A DNA stretch of 64,000 bases. Source: Seongchinamella sediminis. GTDB taxonomy: Bacteria; Pseudomonadota; Gammaproteobacteria; Pseudomonadales; Halieaceae. Position numbers and translations under genes: made by a program. Within the stretch, counting starts at the first letter, position 1. Every line of letters begins with the position of its first letter. The notes below the pieces were generated by a model. The model worked only from the letters and a program-made list of their open reading frames with translations, had not been told where the DNA came from and did not search any database. The stretch is taken from assembly GCF_003457605.1 (NCBI RefSeq), contig NZ_QRAN01000015.1:1-64000 (forward strand). Direction: 5' to 3'. Shown here piece after piece: positions 27,095 through 36,884 of this stretch.

Positions 27095-28096
27095 ATGAAA
27101 AAATACGTCGCCTATGGTATCGGCGCTGCGCTGGTGGATACTGAAATCAAGGTGGAAGACCGCGAGCTGGAACAAATGAATGTCGACAAGGGCATGATGA
27201 CCCTGGTGGATGCCCAACGACAGGCGGAACTGTTAAACCAACTCGAGGGACACCTGGTGAAAGCCAGTCATGCCAGCGGCGGCAGCGCCGGCAACTCGAT
27301 GATTGCCACCGCCCAGTTTGGCGGCCCGACTTTTATGAGCTGCAAGGTGGCCAACGATGCCGATGGCGACCTTTATATTGCCGACCTGGAGGCGGCGGGC
27401 GTAGATCACTGCCTGACCGGCGCCCGCGAGGAGGGAGTCACCGGCAAGTGCCTGGTACTGATCTCACCGGACGCCGAACGCAGCATGAACTCGCATCTGG
27501 CGATCAGTGAAACCCTGTCGGTAGAGCAGCTGGTCCCGGAGGCCATCGCCCGCTCGGAGTACCTCTACATCGAGGGCTACCAGGTAACTTCGCCCACCGG
27601 GCGGGCTGCCGCTGTCCGGGCGCGGGAGATCGCCGAGCAAGCGGGTGTTAAGACCGCGATCAGTTTTTCCGACCCGGGCATGGTGGAGTTTTTCCGTGAG
27701 GGCATGGAAGAAATGGTGGGTGAACGGGTCAACCTGGTGTTCTGCAATGAGGCAGAGGCCCTGGGCTGGGGCCAGACTGACCAGCTCGAGGTGGCGATCG
27801 AAACACTCAAGCAGGTCGCGGACACCTTTGTCATCACCCGCGGCAGCGAGGGCGCGCTGACTTATGATGGCGCGGCGCTGGCCGAGATCCCCCCGCACCG
27901 GGTGCAGGCGGTGGACAGCAACGGCGCCGGCGATATGTTCGCCGGCGCCTTCCTCTATGCCCTGAGCCGCGGCGAGGACTTCCCCAGCGCCGGCCGCTTT
28001 GCCAGTCTTGCGGCGGGCAGGATCGTCGCCAACTACGGGCCGCGGCTGCCGGCGGCGAGCTATACAGAGCTGCGCCGGGAATTCTTCGGCGACTGA
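27095..28096 (+). CDS. PfkB-family sugar/adenosine kinase
   Basis: 333-residue ribokinase-fold kinase of the proteobacterial adenosine-kinase-like subgroup. It has the N-terminal substrate motif GGSAGNSMIATAQFGG and the C-terminal PfkB signature DSNGAGDMFAGAFLYALSRG, which holds the catalytic Asp and anion hole. These proteins phosphorylate nucleosides or sugars with ATP; the exact substrate cannot be told from sequence. It starts 96 bp from the divergent mrcB. The convergent polB stop begins 2 nt after its end. Confidence 0.88.
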   Translation: MKKYVAYGIGAALVDTEIKVEDRELEQMNVDKGMMTLVDAQRQAELLNQLEGHLVKASHASGGSAGNSMIATAQFGGPTFMSCKVANDADGDLYIADLEAAGVDHCLTGAREEGVTGKCLVLISPDAERSMNSHLAISETLSVEQLVPEAIARSEYLYIEGYQVTSPTGRAAAVRAREIAEQAGVKTAISFSDPGMVEFFREGMEEMVGERVNLVFCNEAEALGWGQTDQLEVAIETLKQVADTFVITRGSEGALTYDGAALAEIPPHRVQAVDSNGAGDMFAGAFLYALSRGEDFPSAGRFASLAAGRIVANYGPRLPAASYTELRREFFGD

Positions 28097-28097
28097 C

Positions 28098-30452
28098 TCA
28101 GAACAGGTCAATCTGCCGGTCCACCAGTCCGCGGTAGCTGGTGCCGACAAAGCCCAGGATGCCATCGGCCACCGGCTGCAGCTGGCGCTCCACATAGTGC
28201 TCGTAATCCAGCGGGGCCTGCAGCGCTGCGGCGGGCTCTGCACCGGCGGTGGTGATCACGTACTCGACCCAGCTGCCCCGTGACGGCGGCTGCAGGCCAC
28301 GGGATTCGCACAGGCGGGCGGCCTGGACGTGGGGCGGGACGTTGCGCTCATACTCGGCCAGCTTGCGCCGCAGGCGCTTGCGATATACCAGGTCGCCATC
28401 GCGCTCACCGGCCCGCAGCTGGGCGGTTACCTGGCGCACATAGCTCTCGAAAGGCTCGTCGAAAAATATCCGCCGGTACAGCTCGCGCTGGAAGTCGCGG
28501 GCCAGCCGGGTCCAGTCGGTGCGCACATTCTCCAGCCCCTTGAACACCAGTTCGTCGCCGCTGTTGCCGGCAACCACCCCCGCATAGCGCTTTTTGCTGC
28601 CCCTGTCCGACCCCCGGACCGTGGGCATCAGGAAGCGTTTGTAGTGGGTCTCGAACTGCAGTTCCAGCACACTGCCGAGGCGGAACTGGGCCGCGATCTC
28701 CCGCCGCCACCACCGGTTGAGATCATGCTCCAGGGCCCTGCCGGCACTGATGGCTTGCGCATCGCTGCCAGCCTCGTGGATCCAGACGAATACCGAATCG
28801 GTATCGCCGTAGATCACCCGGTGGCCCGCCTGCTCGATACGGTCGCGGGTGCGCTGCAGGATCTGGTGGCCCCGACGGGTGATCGAACTCGCCAGCCGGG
28901 CATCGAAAAAGCGACAGCCCGGGCTGCCCAGCACCCCGTAGAAGCTGTTCATGATGATCTTGATCGCCTGCGACAGCGGCTCATCGCCCGCCCGCCTGGC
29001 CTCATCCCGCTGCTGCCAGAGCTGCTGGATCAGCCCGGGCAGGATGTGCCCCTCCCGGGCAAAGCGGGCATCGAGAAAACCGGGCACCGTCGCATCCTCC
29101 GCCAGGCTGCCCGACAGGCCCAGGGCAAGGCCGAGGGGGTCGATGCCAAAGGTGCGGATGATGCTCGGGTACAGGCTCTTGAAGTCCAGCACCAGCACGT
29201 GGTCATAGATACCCGGGATCGAATCAAGCACCCAGCCGCCGGGACTGGCAGTATGGTCACTGCTGGCATTGGGTGCTACATAGCCGGCGCGATGCAATCG
29301 GGGCAGGTAGAGGTTATCGAAAGAGGCCACCGAGCCGCCCATGCGATCCATATTGAGTCCGGTCATGGCGCTGCGGGCGATCGCAAACTCGAGCAGGGAG
29401 GTGGCCGCAAATATGTCCGAGGCCAGCTCACAGTCCTTGAGGTTGTAGGCCGCCAGCGCCGACTTGTCCTGCGCGAACAGAATGCCGATTTCCTCACCGC
29501 GACCGGCGCCCTGCAGCAGCTTGCCCTCGCCCAGCAATTCCCGGGCAACATTTTCCAGGGCAAAACTCTCGAAACTGTAAAAGGCAGCGCGCAGCATATC
29601 GATACCATCGAGCACTACCCTGCCCGGACACTGCAGCGCCCGGCGTTCGCCATCGTCGTCCAGCTGGCGCCAATGCGCCGGGCGCCGGTCGCGGCCCAGC
29701 AGCAGCCGGCGGCCGAGGCGATCAGCCACCCGCTGCAGGTACCAGCAGTCGAAATTGATCACATTCCAGCCAATCAGCACGTCCGGGTCGTAGTCCGCCA
29801 GCCAGTCGAGGAAGCGCTCCAGCAGCTGCTGCTGGTTGGCGCAGCTCTGCACATAGTCCTGGTCCGCACCCTCGCCCACCATGAAAACCCGGCGAACCTG
29901 CTCATCGCCCGCCACGCCGTGCACCCCGATTGAATACAGCTGTAGCCCGCTCATGGCGGTTTCTATGTCCAAGGACAGGACTTTCAGCGGCGGCCGGCAG
30001 TCGGCGCCGCGCATCCGCGGATTTTCCACCCGCCAGCAGCCGCCCCGGGAGCGGACCGCACCGTGGATTTCCGCGCCGCCGGCGATGAAGCGCTCCATCA
30101 GGTAGCGGTCGGCGGGATTGATGTCCGCCTCCAGGGGCTCGAGACCGGCGGCCCGCAGCTGCTCCGCCAGTTGCCGGCTGCGGCGATAGCTGCGGCAGTA
30201 AACCCCGACCACGGGAGTCATGGCGAAGGTCATTAACTGCAGGGGCTGGAAGTCGATACCCGCCTCATTGCCCGCCAGTGCCCGGGCCCGGTCGACGGCA
30301 TCGGCGGCGAGGAAAAAGACACTCTGCTCGTCTCGCACCAGGGCACAGAGCGGCCCCCGGTCGGTGGCGAACCAGTACTCCAGCTCAATGCCATTGGGGC
30401 CGTCCCGCCAGTTGCGGGTCAGCAGGAATCCGCTGATTGTTACATCGTTCAA
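28098..30452 (-). CDS. polB: DNA polymerase II (family B)
   Basis: Repair and translesion polymerase with proofreading. 784 residues from TTG 30452, nearly identical in length to E. coli Pol II (783). The N-terminus (DVTISGFLLTRNWRDGPNG) matches the family. Exonuclease motifs are present (LSLDIETAMSG, NVINFDCWYLQR). Polymerase motif A is DFKSLYPSIIRTFGIDPLG, the motif B region is IKIIMNSFYGVLGSPGCRF, and motif C is YGDTDSVFVW. TTG was chosen for its GAGAG ribosome site and family length; a longer frame to 30512 is unlikely. In E. coli polB is LexA-controlled; I did not find a convincing SOS box here. Confidence 0.94.
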   Translation of the reverse strand: MNDVTISGFLLTRNWRDGPNGIELEYWFATDRGPLCALVRDEQSVFFLAADAVDRARALAGNEAGIDFQPLQLMTFAMTPVVGVYCRSYRRSRQLAEQLRAAGLEPLEADINPADRYLMERFIAGGAEIHGAVRSRGGCWRVENPRMRGADCRPPLKVLSLDIETAMSGLQLYSIGVHGVAGDEQVRRVFMVGEGADQDYVQSCANQQQLLERFLDWLADYDPDVLIGWNVINFDCWYLQRVADRLGRRLLLGRDRRPAHWRQLDDDGERRALQCPGRVVLDGIDMLRAAFYSFESFALENVARELLGEGKLLQGAGRGEEIGILFAQDKSALAAYNLKDCELASDIFAATSLLEFAIARSAMTGLNMDRMGGSVASFDNLYLPRLHRAGYVAPNASSDHTASPGGWVLDSIPGIYDHVLVLDFKSLYPSIIRTFGIDPLGLALGLSGSLAEDATVPGFLDARFAREGHILPGLIQQLWQQRDEARRAGDEPLSQAIKIIMNSFYGVLGSPGCRFFDARLASSITRRGHQILQRTRDRIEQAGHRVIYGDTDSVFVWIHEAGSDAQAISAGRALEHDLNRWWRREIAAQFRLGSVLELQFETHYKRFLMPTVRGSDRGSKKRYAGVVAGNSGDELVFKGLENVRTDWTRLARDFQRELYRRIFFDEPFESYVRQVTAQLRAGERDGDLVYRKRLRRKLAEYERNVPPHVQAARLCESRGLQPPSRGSWVEYVITTAGAEPAAALQAPLDYEHYVERQLQPVADGILGFVGTSYRGLVDRQIDLF

Positions 30453-30530
30453 GCCGGCTCTCTTGTCTCTGTCACCGGGGCAGCTTAAGCTATGCTCCCC
30501 CCGTGGGGGCAACTCTCGAAAGGTAAGCGC

Positions 30531-30875
30531 ATGAACAAGCCTGTAATCAAAACCGATCCTCTTTACCAGCTGTTACGCAACGAGGACATCAAAAGCTTCA
30601 ACGAACAGCGGGACACACTGGACAGCAGCGAACTCAAGAGCGGTGATTACCGCGGGCGCGACCTGCGCAATATGAACGCCGACGGGCTGGACTTCAGCAA
30701 CTCCTACTTCCGCAACGCCGACCTGAGCGGTATCGACTTTCGCAACACCAACCTGGAAGGCGCCAGCCTGCTGGACGCCAAACTCTCCGGCACCTACTTT
30801 CCGAAAGAGCTGTCCGCCACCGAGATCCGCCTGTCCCTGGACACCGGCACCCGCCTGCGCTACGACCGCGATTAA
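30531..30875 (+). CDS. Pentapeptide-repeat protein
   Basis: 114 residues. The middle (about 38-95) shows A(D/N)Lxx-type repeats such as YRGRDLRNMNADGLDFSNSY, then FRNADLSGIDFRNTNLEGAS and LLDAKLSG, which fold as a short quadrilateral beta-helix. No signal peptide, so cytosolic. Function unknown; the repeat block is shorter than in gyrase-protecting Qnr/MfpA proteins, so resistance is not implied. Divergent from polB and overlapping the convergent DUF2333 gene by 4 nt. Confidence 0.85.
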   Translation: MNKPVIKTDPLYQLLRNEDIKSFNEQRDTLDSSELKSGDYRGRDLRNMNADGLDFSNSYFRNADLSGIDFRNTNLEGASLLDAKLSGTYFPKELSATEIRLSLDTGTRLRYDRD

Positions 30876-31918
30876 CCCTGCAGCAACAGGTCCCGCAGGT
30901 CGATAATCGCCGCGTTGGCCCGGCTGATATAGGACGCCATCACCAGCGAGTGGTTCGCCACCAGGCCGAAACCGGTGCCATTGAGGATCATCGGGCTCCA
31001 CACGGTTTCCTGTGAGGCCTCCAGCTCGCGGATAATCTGCTGCAGGCTGACCCTGGCATTCTTCTGCTCCAGCACCTCGGCAAAATCCACCTCCACCGCC
31101 CGCAGGAAGTGGATCAGCGCCCAGGTGGTGCCCCGGGCCTCGTAAAATACGTCATCTATCTCCAGCCAGGGGGTCTTGACGATCATCTCCGATGGCGCGG
31201 CGGTGGACTGGCTGGCCCCCACATCGCCGGCCAGGTCGGTATTCAGGCGGCGCTGGCCAACGCTGGCGGAGAGCCGCTGGGACAGGGAGCCGAGACGGGT
31301 ATTAACCGTGGACAACCAGTAGCGCAGGTTGTCGGCACGGGCGAAAAACTGCGCCTCGGCCTGGCCGGTGTCCGACAGCCGCTGGAAGTAACTGCGGGTA
31401 AACGCCTGGGCCTGGCGGTACTCGGACTCGGAAGAGGGCAGTACCCAGCTGTCGGAATCAAAGTGATAGCGCGGTTCGGCGCCGGAGAGATCCTTGTCTT
31501 CGGTTGACTGCGACTGGGAGCGGCTGAATACCTCGCGCATGGCCCGGGACAGGTCGCGCACCTGAACCAGCGCCCCGTATTCCCAGTTGGGCATGTTGTC
31601 CAGCCAGATGCCGGGCGGGAAGCGGTCGTTGTGTAAATAGCCACCAGGCTTTTCCAGCAGAACCTCCATCACTCCCATCAATGCCGCCGTGGTTGCCGAC
31701 CCGGTGACGATTTCGCCTCCGTCCTCGGCGGCGTACTGGGCCGCTTTCTCCCGCGGGTCGACGTGCTCGGGGGTCAGGCTCCAGACTATGCCCAATACCA
31801 TGGCTATCAGCAGGTACAGTGCCAGGAGCAGCAGGACCCAGCGGACCGGCCTGGTGTCCGGCAGCAGGTCCACCAGCCCGTCGCGCCAGTCAAGTAGGGT
31901 TTCTTTCATTGCGTTCAT
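30872..31918 (-). CDS. DUF2333 family membrane protein
   Basis: 348 residues with one N-terminal transmembrane helix (VRWVLLLLALYLLIAMVLGI, about 25-45) and a large region probably facing the periplasm. The pattern GGYLHNDRFPPGIWLDNMPN and NWEYGALVQVRDLSRAMREV is typical of DUF2333, whose function is unknown. It follows the copper chaperone gene by 15 nt on the same strand, so they are probably co-transcribed. Confidence 0.85.
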   Translation of the reverse strand: MNAMKETLLDWRDGLVDLLPDTRPVRWVLLLLALYLLIAMVLGIVWSLTPEHVDPREKAAQYAAEDGGEIVTGSATTAALMGVMEVLLEKPGGYLHNDRFPPGIWLDNMPNWEYGALVQVRDLSRAMREVFSRSQSQSTEDKDLSGAEPRYHFDSDSWVLPSSESEYRQAQAFTRSYFQRLSDTGQAEAQFFARADNLRYWLSTVNTRLGSLSQRLSASVGQRRLNTDLAGDVGASQSTAAPSEMIVKTPWLEIDDVFYEARGTTWALIHFLRAVEVDFAEVLEQKNARVSLQQIIRELEASQETVWSPMILNGTGFGLVANHSLVMASYISRANAAIIDLRDLLLQG

Positions 31919-31933
31919 CTGCTTATCGCCTTG

Positions 31934-32392
31934 TCAGTGATGTTGGTGGTGGCTGTGGTCCGCTTCTGCGCTCTTGCGCACCGTGGCGGTCACGCATTGT
32001 TCTCCCGCGCCTTCAAACAACAGGCACAGTGAGCGGCTCTCGCCAGGCCGGGGCATGGCCTCAAGCTCAAACAGCATGAAGTGCGCGCCACCGGGCGCCA
32101 ACGCCACCGTCTGCCCCGGTGCGATGGCAAGTTCCTGCAACTGCTGCATACGCATCAACCCGTCTACCTCGCGGGTGGTGTGAATCTCCACCCGACCGAC
32201 GCCCTCTATCCTCGCCCCCACCAGCTTGACAAGCTCAGCGCCGCTGTTGGTGACCGCTGCATAAGCGGCCGTGACCGGCTGGGTCGGCGGCAGCGCCCGA
32301 ATCCAGGCCTCACTGACTGTCGGCTCCGCCTGCGCCAGCACACTGCGGAGCAGCAACAACAGGAACAACCCACCTCGAAATAACAACACCAT
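31934..32392 (-). CDS. Periplasmic copper chaperone PCu(A)C
   Basis: Delivers Cu(I) to the CuA site of cytochrome oxidase or to Sco. The 152-residue precursor has a signal peptide (VLLFRGGLFLLLLLRSVLAQA) and the family metal motif H-x10-M-x~21-HxM, seen as VEIHTTREVDGLMRM then GGAHFMLFEL. An extra C-terminal histidine-rich tail (DHSHHQHH) could bind additional copper. ATG 32392 has AGGGAG upstream. Divergent from dsbD, which fits a shared role in thiol/copper maturation of respiratory proteins. Confidence 0.9.
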   Translation of the reverse strand: MVLLFRGGLFLLLLLRSVLAQAEPTVSEAWIRALPPTQPVTAAYAAVTNSGAELVKLVGARIEGVGRVEIHTTREVDGLMRMQQLQELAIAPGQTVALAPGGAHFMLFELEAMPRPGESRSLCLLFEGAGEQCVTATVRKSAEADHSHHQHH

Positions 32393-32533
32393 TAACTCCC
32401 TGGAAACTAACACCCCTTTCTGACGTCCTACACTATAACACCGCTGGCATGACCGGGGCAGCGGATTGGGCGCAGGCGGCAACACTGGTAAACTGCACCC
32501 CCTGAATCCGGTCTCCGCCAGCCTAATCATAGG

Positions 32534-34321
32534 ATGTTCATGCGCTCACTGCTCATCGGCCTGCTACTGCTCTGCCCCAGCCTGGTACTGGGCCAGACGC
32601 TTACCGGCAACCCCAATGCCCTGTTTGGCGCCGCGGCCACGCCTGAATTCCTGCCGGTAGAGGAAGCGTATCAGCTGGAGGTAGAGTTTGACGGGGAGCG
32701 CGCGGTGCGGCTGTACTGGCAGATTACCGAGGCCTACTACCTCTACCAGCACGCCTTCAAGTTGCGGCTGGAGGCCGATGGCCAGCCGCTGACGGCAACT
32801 CCGGAATTTCCCCCCGCGCTTGAGCGCACTGACGAGTACTTCGGCGATGTCCGGGTCTACTACAACAATGCCGACATCATGCTTAACGCCGCGGCGCCGG
32901 TGCCAGCTGGCGCGACCCTGGCGGTAACCTTCCAGGGCTGCGCCGATGCCGGGCTTTGCTACCCGCCAAAAACCCAATATTTCGCCCTCGGGCCCGCCAG
33001 CGGCGTCGCCGCAATACCACCGCCGGGACGGCAACAGTCCGGTCCGACCTCAGTCGAACAGGGCACCGTGGATCTCGGGAGCCTCCCCTACATGCTGCTG
33101 CTGGCCTTTCTCGGCGGCGCCATTCTCAACCTGATGCCCTGTGTCTTTCCTATCCTGTCACTCAAGGTGCTCAGCTTCGCCCGCAGCAGTGACCACGACC
33201 GGCATTTGCACAGCTGGGTTTATACCGCCGGCGTGGTACTCAGTTTTGTCGCCGTGGCAGCGCTGCTGATTGCCCTGCAGCGGGCCGGCAGCGCGGTGGG
33301 CTGGGGCTTCCAGCTGCAGTCGCCCGGCTTCGTCATCGCCCTCGCCTACCTGTTCCTGGTCATGGGCCTGTCCCTGTCAGGTATGCTGCAGCTGGGCGGC
33401 AGCCTGATGAATGCGGGCAGCAGCCTGGCCGGTCGCGGCGGTCTGTCCGGCAGTTTTTTCACCGGCGTGCTGGCGGTGGTTGTCGCCAGCCCCTGCACCG
33501 CACCCTTTATGGGCACCGCGCTGGGTTTCGCCGTCACCCAGCCGCCGGCAATAGGCCTGGCGGTGTTTGCGGCCCTGGGGCTGGGCATGGCAGCCCCGCT
33601 GCTGCTGTTCAGTTACAGTGGCGCTGCCCGCAAGCTGATGCCCAGACCAGGCCCGTGGATGGAAACCCTGAAACAATTCCTGGCCTTCCCTCTCTACGCT
33701 GCCGCAATCTGGCTGCTGTGGGTGGCCGGCCGGCAGACCGGGGTCAACACCATGGCGGCGGTGCTGGCGGGTGCGCTGGCGCTGACCCTGGCCCTGTGGC
33801 TGTGGCGGCTCGGTGGCTGGAAGCGGGGCGCGGCCGTGGCCTGCGCCCTGCTGGCAGTGTCGCTGGCGAGCTGGCGCGGGCTGGATGAGAATGGCAAGAG
33901 TGCGACCCAGTTAGCCGCCGGCCTGGTGCCTTTCTCGGAACAGTCCCTGGCGCAATTGCGTCGTGAGGGCACCCCGGTCTTTGTTGACGTGACTGCGGAC
34001 TGGTGCATTACCTGCCTGGCCAACGAGAACGCGGTACTGTTTACCGACGAGATGACGGCCGCCTTCGCAGCCCACGGGGTGACCTACATGGTGGCCGACT
34101 GGACCAATTACGATCCGGATATCGCCCGCTTCATCAGCAGCCACGGCAGGACCGGCATCCCCCTGTACCTGATGTACCCCGCTGACCCGGCGGCAGCGCC
34201 ACTGCTGTTACCGCAAATCCTGACCCGGGACACTGTAGTCCAGGCGCTGGAAGCCGTTAGCGGCAAAAAACCGCAAATTGCCGGCAACTTTGCCGAACTT
34301 GACCCCAGTTCAAGTAACTAG
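32534..34321 (+). CDS. dsbD: Thiol:disulfide interchange protein DsbD
   Basis: Carries electrons from cytosolic thioredoxin to periplasmic DsbC/DsbG/CcmG. 595 residues with the full three-domain order: signal peptide; alpha domain (about 25-155) with the CxxxxxC pair in GCADAGLCYPP; eight-helix beta domain (about 180-440) with cysteines in LMPCVFPILSLK and SPCTAPFMGTALG; and a C-terminal thioredoxin-like gamma domain with DWCITC. All six catalytic cysteines are present. Start ATG 32534 or the ATG two codons later. Upstream of aroQ-accBC, as in Pseudomonas. Confidence 0.94.
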   Translation: MFMRSLLIGLLLLCPSLVLGQTLTGNPNALFGAAATPEFLPVEEAYQLEVEFDGERAVRLYWQITEAYYLYQHAFKLRLEADGQPLTATPEFPPALERTDEYFGDVRVYYNNADIMLNAAAPVPAGATLAVTFQGCADAGLCYPPKTQYFALGPASGVAAIPPPGRQQSGPTSVEQGTVDLGSLPYMLLLAFLGGAILNLMPCVFPILSLKVLSFARSSDHDRHLHSWVYTAGVVLSFVAVAALLIALQRAGSAVGWGFQLQSPGFVIALAYLFLVMGLSLSGMLQLGGSLMNAGSSLAGRGGLSGSFFTGVLAVVVASPCTAPFMGTALGFAVTQPPAIGLAVFAALGLGMAAPLLLFSYSGAARKLMPRPGPWMETLKQFLAFPLYAAAIWLLWVAGRQTGVNTMAAVLAGALALTLALWLWRLGGWKRGAAVACALLAVSLASWRGLDENGKSATQLAAGLVPFSEQSLAQLRREGTPVFVDVTADWCITCLANENAVLFTDEMTAAFAAHGVTYMVADWTNYDPDIARFISSHGRTGIPLYLMYPADPAAAPLLLPQILTRDTVVQALEAVSGKKPQIAGNFAELDPSSSN

Positions 34322-34507
34322 GCGGGATTGGCAGCGACCATCCACGATCCTGCACGGAGATGCCCGCAACTCCACAAAAATAGCTATCTTCTGCAATATC
34401 GCAGCTAAATGCCGGCAAAATTCAAAAAAAATACCACAAGCATGGACAGTGTCCCAATATTGCGCCAAACTGCTACCAAATAAGCCCGGCTCCAGGAGCA
34501 GCGCCAC
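34322..34507 (+). other. A/T-richer intergenic region upstream of aroQ-accBC
   Basis: 186 bp between dsbD and aroQ, with A runs (34425-34432) and lower GC than its surroundings. It probably contains the promoter of the aroQ-accB-accC operon, but no -35/-10 pair stands out, so none is called. Confidence 0.4.
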
Positions 34508-34951
34508 GTGGCCACAATTCTCGTTCTTCACGGACCCAACCTGAACCTGCTTGGTGAGCGGGAGCCGGGGATTTACGGCAATGCCACCCTCAACGACATC
34601 GACCAGCAGTTACAGCAACAGGCCCGCGACCGCGGCCATCACCTGCTGTCTGTGCAGTCCAACGCCGAATACGAGCTGGTTGAACGGGTCCAGGATGCGC
34701 GCCACGAGGGGGTTAACTTCATCCTGATCAACCCCGCCGCGTTCACCCATACCAGTATCGCCCTGCGCGATGCCCTGGCGGCGGTGGCCATACCCTTTAT
34801 CGAGATTCACCTGTCCAATGTGCACGCCAGGGAAGAATTTCGGCGCCACTCCTACTTCTCCGATATTGCCCAGGGGGTGATTTGCGGACTGGGCCCCCAG
34901 GGCTATGAACTGGGCCTGCAGGCAGCCCTGCGCTACCTGGAACAATCCTGA
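34508..34951 (+). CDS. aroQ: 3-dehydroquinate dehydratase, type II
   Basis: Third step of the shikimate pathway. 147 residues with the type II signatures: [17 protein letters not shown] (catalytic Tyr in PGIYG), [29 protein letters not shown], and the catalytic His in [18 protein letters not shown]. Start is GTG 34508, after CCAGGAGCAG. Positioned directly before accB, as is usual in gammaproteobacteria. Confidence 0.97.
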   Translation: MATILVLHGPNLNLLGEREPGIYGNATLNDIDQQLQQQARDRGHHLLSVQSNAEYELVERVQDARHEGVNFILINPAAFTHTSIALRDALAAVAIPFIEIHLSNVHAREEFRRHSYFSDIAQGVICGLGPQGYELGLQAALRYLEQS

Positions 34952-34975
34952 TAACTGACCGAGAGATAAAACACT

Positions 34976-35443
34976 ATGGATATTCGCAAGGTTAAAAAAC
35001 TGATCGAACTGCTGGAAGAGTCAAACATCGATGAGATAGAAATCAAGGAGGGCGAGGAGTCCGTGCGTATCAGTCGCAACGGCGCCCAGACCATGATGGC
35101 CTCGCATGCACCGGTCTATGCCCACGCGCCGGCGGCTGCCCCGGCGCCCGCGGCACCGGCACCCGCCGCAGCCAGCGAGGCACCCGCGGACACCGCACCG
35201 GCCACTGCCGGCCACGTGGTCAAGTCGCCCATGGTGGGCACCTTCTACCGCGCCCCCGCGCCAACCTCACCGGCTTTCGCCGAGGTCGGCCAGACGGTGA
35301 AGGTCGGCGATGTCATCTGCATCGTGGAAGCGATGAAAATGATGAACCAGATCGAGGCGGACAAGTCCGGCACTATCGAGGCCATCCTGGTGGAGAACGG
35401 CGAGCCCGTGGAGTTCGACCAGCCCCTGTTCTCCATCGTATAA
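34976..35443 (+). CDS. accB: Biotin carboxyl carrier protein of acetyl-CoA carboxylase
   Basis: Carries the biotin between AccC and AccAD for malonyl-CoA synthesis. 155 residues: N-terminal [20 protein letters not shown], an Ala/Pro-rich linker (about 48-80), and the biotinyl domain with the biotinylated lysine in [16 protein letters not shown] and the protruding thumb segment ([11 protein letters not shown]). accC follows 21 nt later. Confidence 0.97.
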   Translation: MDIRKVKKLIELLEESNIDEIEIKEGEESVRISRNGAQTMMASHAPVYAHAPAAAPAPAAPAPAAASEAPADTAPATAGHVVKSPMVGTFYRAPAPTSPAFAEVGQTVKVGDVICIVEAMKMMNQIEADKSGTIEAILVENGEPVEFDQPLFSIV

Positions 35444-35464
35444 GGCCCGGCTGAGGAACTAGAC

Positions 35465-36811
35465 ATGCCCATTCTGGACAAGGTACTTATCGCCAACCGG
35501 GGCGAGATAGCCCTGCGAATCCTGCGCGCCTGCAAGGAGCTGGATATCAAAACCGTGGCCGTGCATTCCACCGCCGACTCTGAGCTGATGCATGTGCGAC
35601 TGGCTGATGAATCAGTCTGCATCGGCCCCCCCTCCTCCACCGAGAGCTACCTCAACGTGCCCGCGATCATCTCCGCCGCGGAGGTGACCGACGCCACCGC
35701 CATTCACCCGGGTTACGGCTTTCTGGCGGAAAACGCCGACTTCGCCGACCAGGTGGAAAAAAGCGGCTTTACCTTTATCGGCCCCACTGCTGACACCATT
35801 CGCCTGATGGGTGACAAGGTCTCCGCCATTGAAGCCATGAAGCGCGCCGGCGTGCCTACCGTGCCGGGTTCCGACGGCCCGCTCACCGACGATCACGATC
35901 GCACCCGGGAGATCGCCCGGCGGGTGGGTTATCCGGTGATCGTCAAGGCCGCCGCCGGCGGTGGCGGCCGCGGCATGCGCGTGGTGCACAACGAGGAAGT
36001 CCTGATCAGCTCTATCGAGGTGACCAGGAGCGAGGCCGCCGCAGCCTTCGGCTCGGACGTGGTTTACCTGGAGAAATTCCTGCAAAAGCCCCGCCACGTT
36101 GAAATCCAGGTAATCGCCGATGGCCAGGGCAATGCCATCCACCTGGGCGACCGGGACTGCTCCCTGCAGCGTCGCCACCAGAAAGTGCTGGAGGAAGCCC
36201 CGGCGCCCGGTATTCCCGAGCACCTGCGGGAGCAGGTGGCCGAAGCCTGTGTCAACGCCTGCATCGAGATCGGCTACCGTGGCGCCGGCACCTTCGAGTT
36301 CCTGTACGAGGACGGCGGCTTCTATTTCATCGAGATGAACACCCGGGTCCAGGTTGAGCACCCGGTTACCGAGATGATCACCCGCTTCGATATCGTCAAG
36401 GAGCAGCTGCGCATCGCCGCCGGCATGCCGCTGTCTGTCAGCCAGGAGGATATCGAGTTCCACGGCCACTCCTTCGAGTGCCGGATCAACGCCGAGGATC
36501 CGCAGAACTTCCTGCCCTCCCCCGGCAAGGTCACCACCTTCCACGCCCCCGGTGGGCTGGGCGTGCGGGTGGACTCGCACCTCTACGATGGCTACACGGT
36601 GCCGCCTTTCTACGATTCGCTGATCGCCAAGATCATCACCTTCGGCGAGAGCCGCGAGGTCGCCCTGGCGCGGATGCGCCAGGCCCTGGATGAGCTGGTG
36701 ATCGAGGGCATTCGCACCAACACCCCGCTGCACCGTGACCTCACCCGGGACCGCGCCTTCCAGGCCGGCGGTGTGAGCATTCACTACCTGGAAAGCAAGC
36801 TGGAAGACTAG
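35465..36811 (+). CDS. accC: Biotin carboxylase subunit of acetyl-CoA carboxylase
   Basis: ATP-dependent carboxylation of AccB biotin. 448 residues with standard motifs: [35 protein letters not shown], the glycine-rich ATP loop [24 protein letters not shown]-type (here [20 protein letters not shown]), and [18 protein letters not shown]. Normal length. A strong hairpin (36837-36873) follows the stop. Confidence 0.98.
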   Translation: MPILDKVLIANRGEIALRILRACKELDIKTVAVHSTADSELMHVRLADESVCIGPPSSTESYLNVPAIISAAEVTDATAIHPGYGFLAENADFADQVEKSGFTFIGPTADTIRLMGDKVSAIEAMKRAGVPTVPGSDGPLTDDHDRTREIARRVGYPVIVKAAAGGGGRGMRVVHNEEVLISSIEVTRSEAAAAFGSDVVYLEKFLQKPRHVEIQVIADGQGNAIHLGDRDCSLQRRHQKVLEEAPAPGIPEHLREQVAEACVNACIEIGYRGAGTFEFLYEDGGFYFIEMNTRVQVEHPVTEMITRFDIVKEQLRIAAGMPLSVSQEDIEFHGHSFECRINAEDPQNFLPSPGKVTTFHAPGGLGVRVDSHLYDGYTVPPFYDSLIAKIITFGESREVALARMRQALDELVIEGIRTNTPLHRDLTRDRAFQAGGVSIHYLESKLED

Positions 36812-36836
36812 CGGTGCCCTCGTCCACCAGCGCTGG

Positions 36837-36873
36837 CCGGGGGGCGTTGCCGCACTCCGGCAAAGCCCCCCGG
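36837..36873 (+). other. Strong hairpin between accC and prmA
   Basis: CCGGGGGGC (36837-36845) pairs with GCCCCCCGG (36865-36873), and inside it TTGCCG (36847-36852) pairs with CGGCAA (36858-36863) around a 5-nt CACTC loop, with a single G/A mismatch. That is a 15-bp GC-rich stem ending 11 nt before the prmA GTG. No T tract follows, so it is not a standard terminator; it may reduce read-through, protect accC mRNA or limit prmA translation. Confidence 0.65.
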
Positions 36874-36884
36874 GGACAGGCCCG

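Noticed and set aside
26999-27217. Upstream extension of mrcB
   Set aside because: Would overlap the start of the divergent kinase gene and has no PBP1b similarity; ATG 26998 gives the family N-terminus.
28329-29933. 534-codon plus-strand frame inside polB
   Set aside because: Antisense shadow of polB, which has all family B motifs; the frame's protein is His/Gln/Ala-rich with no family.
30531-30875. Pentapeptide protein as a quinolone-resistance (Qnr-like) gene
   Set aside because: Too few repeats and no Qnr loops; context gives no support.
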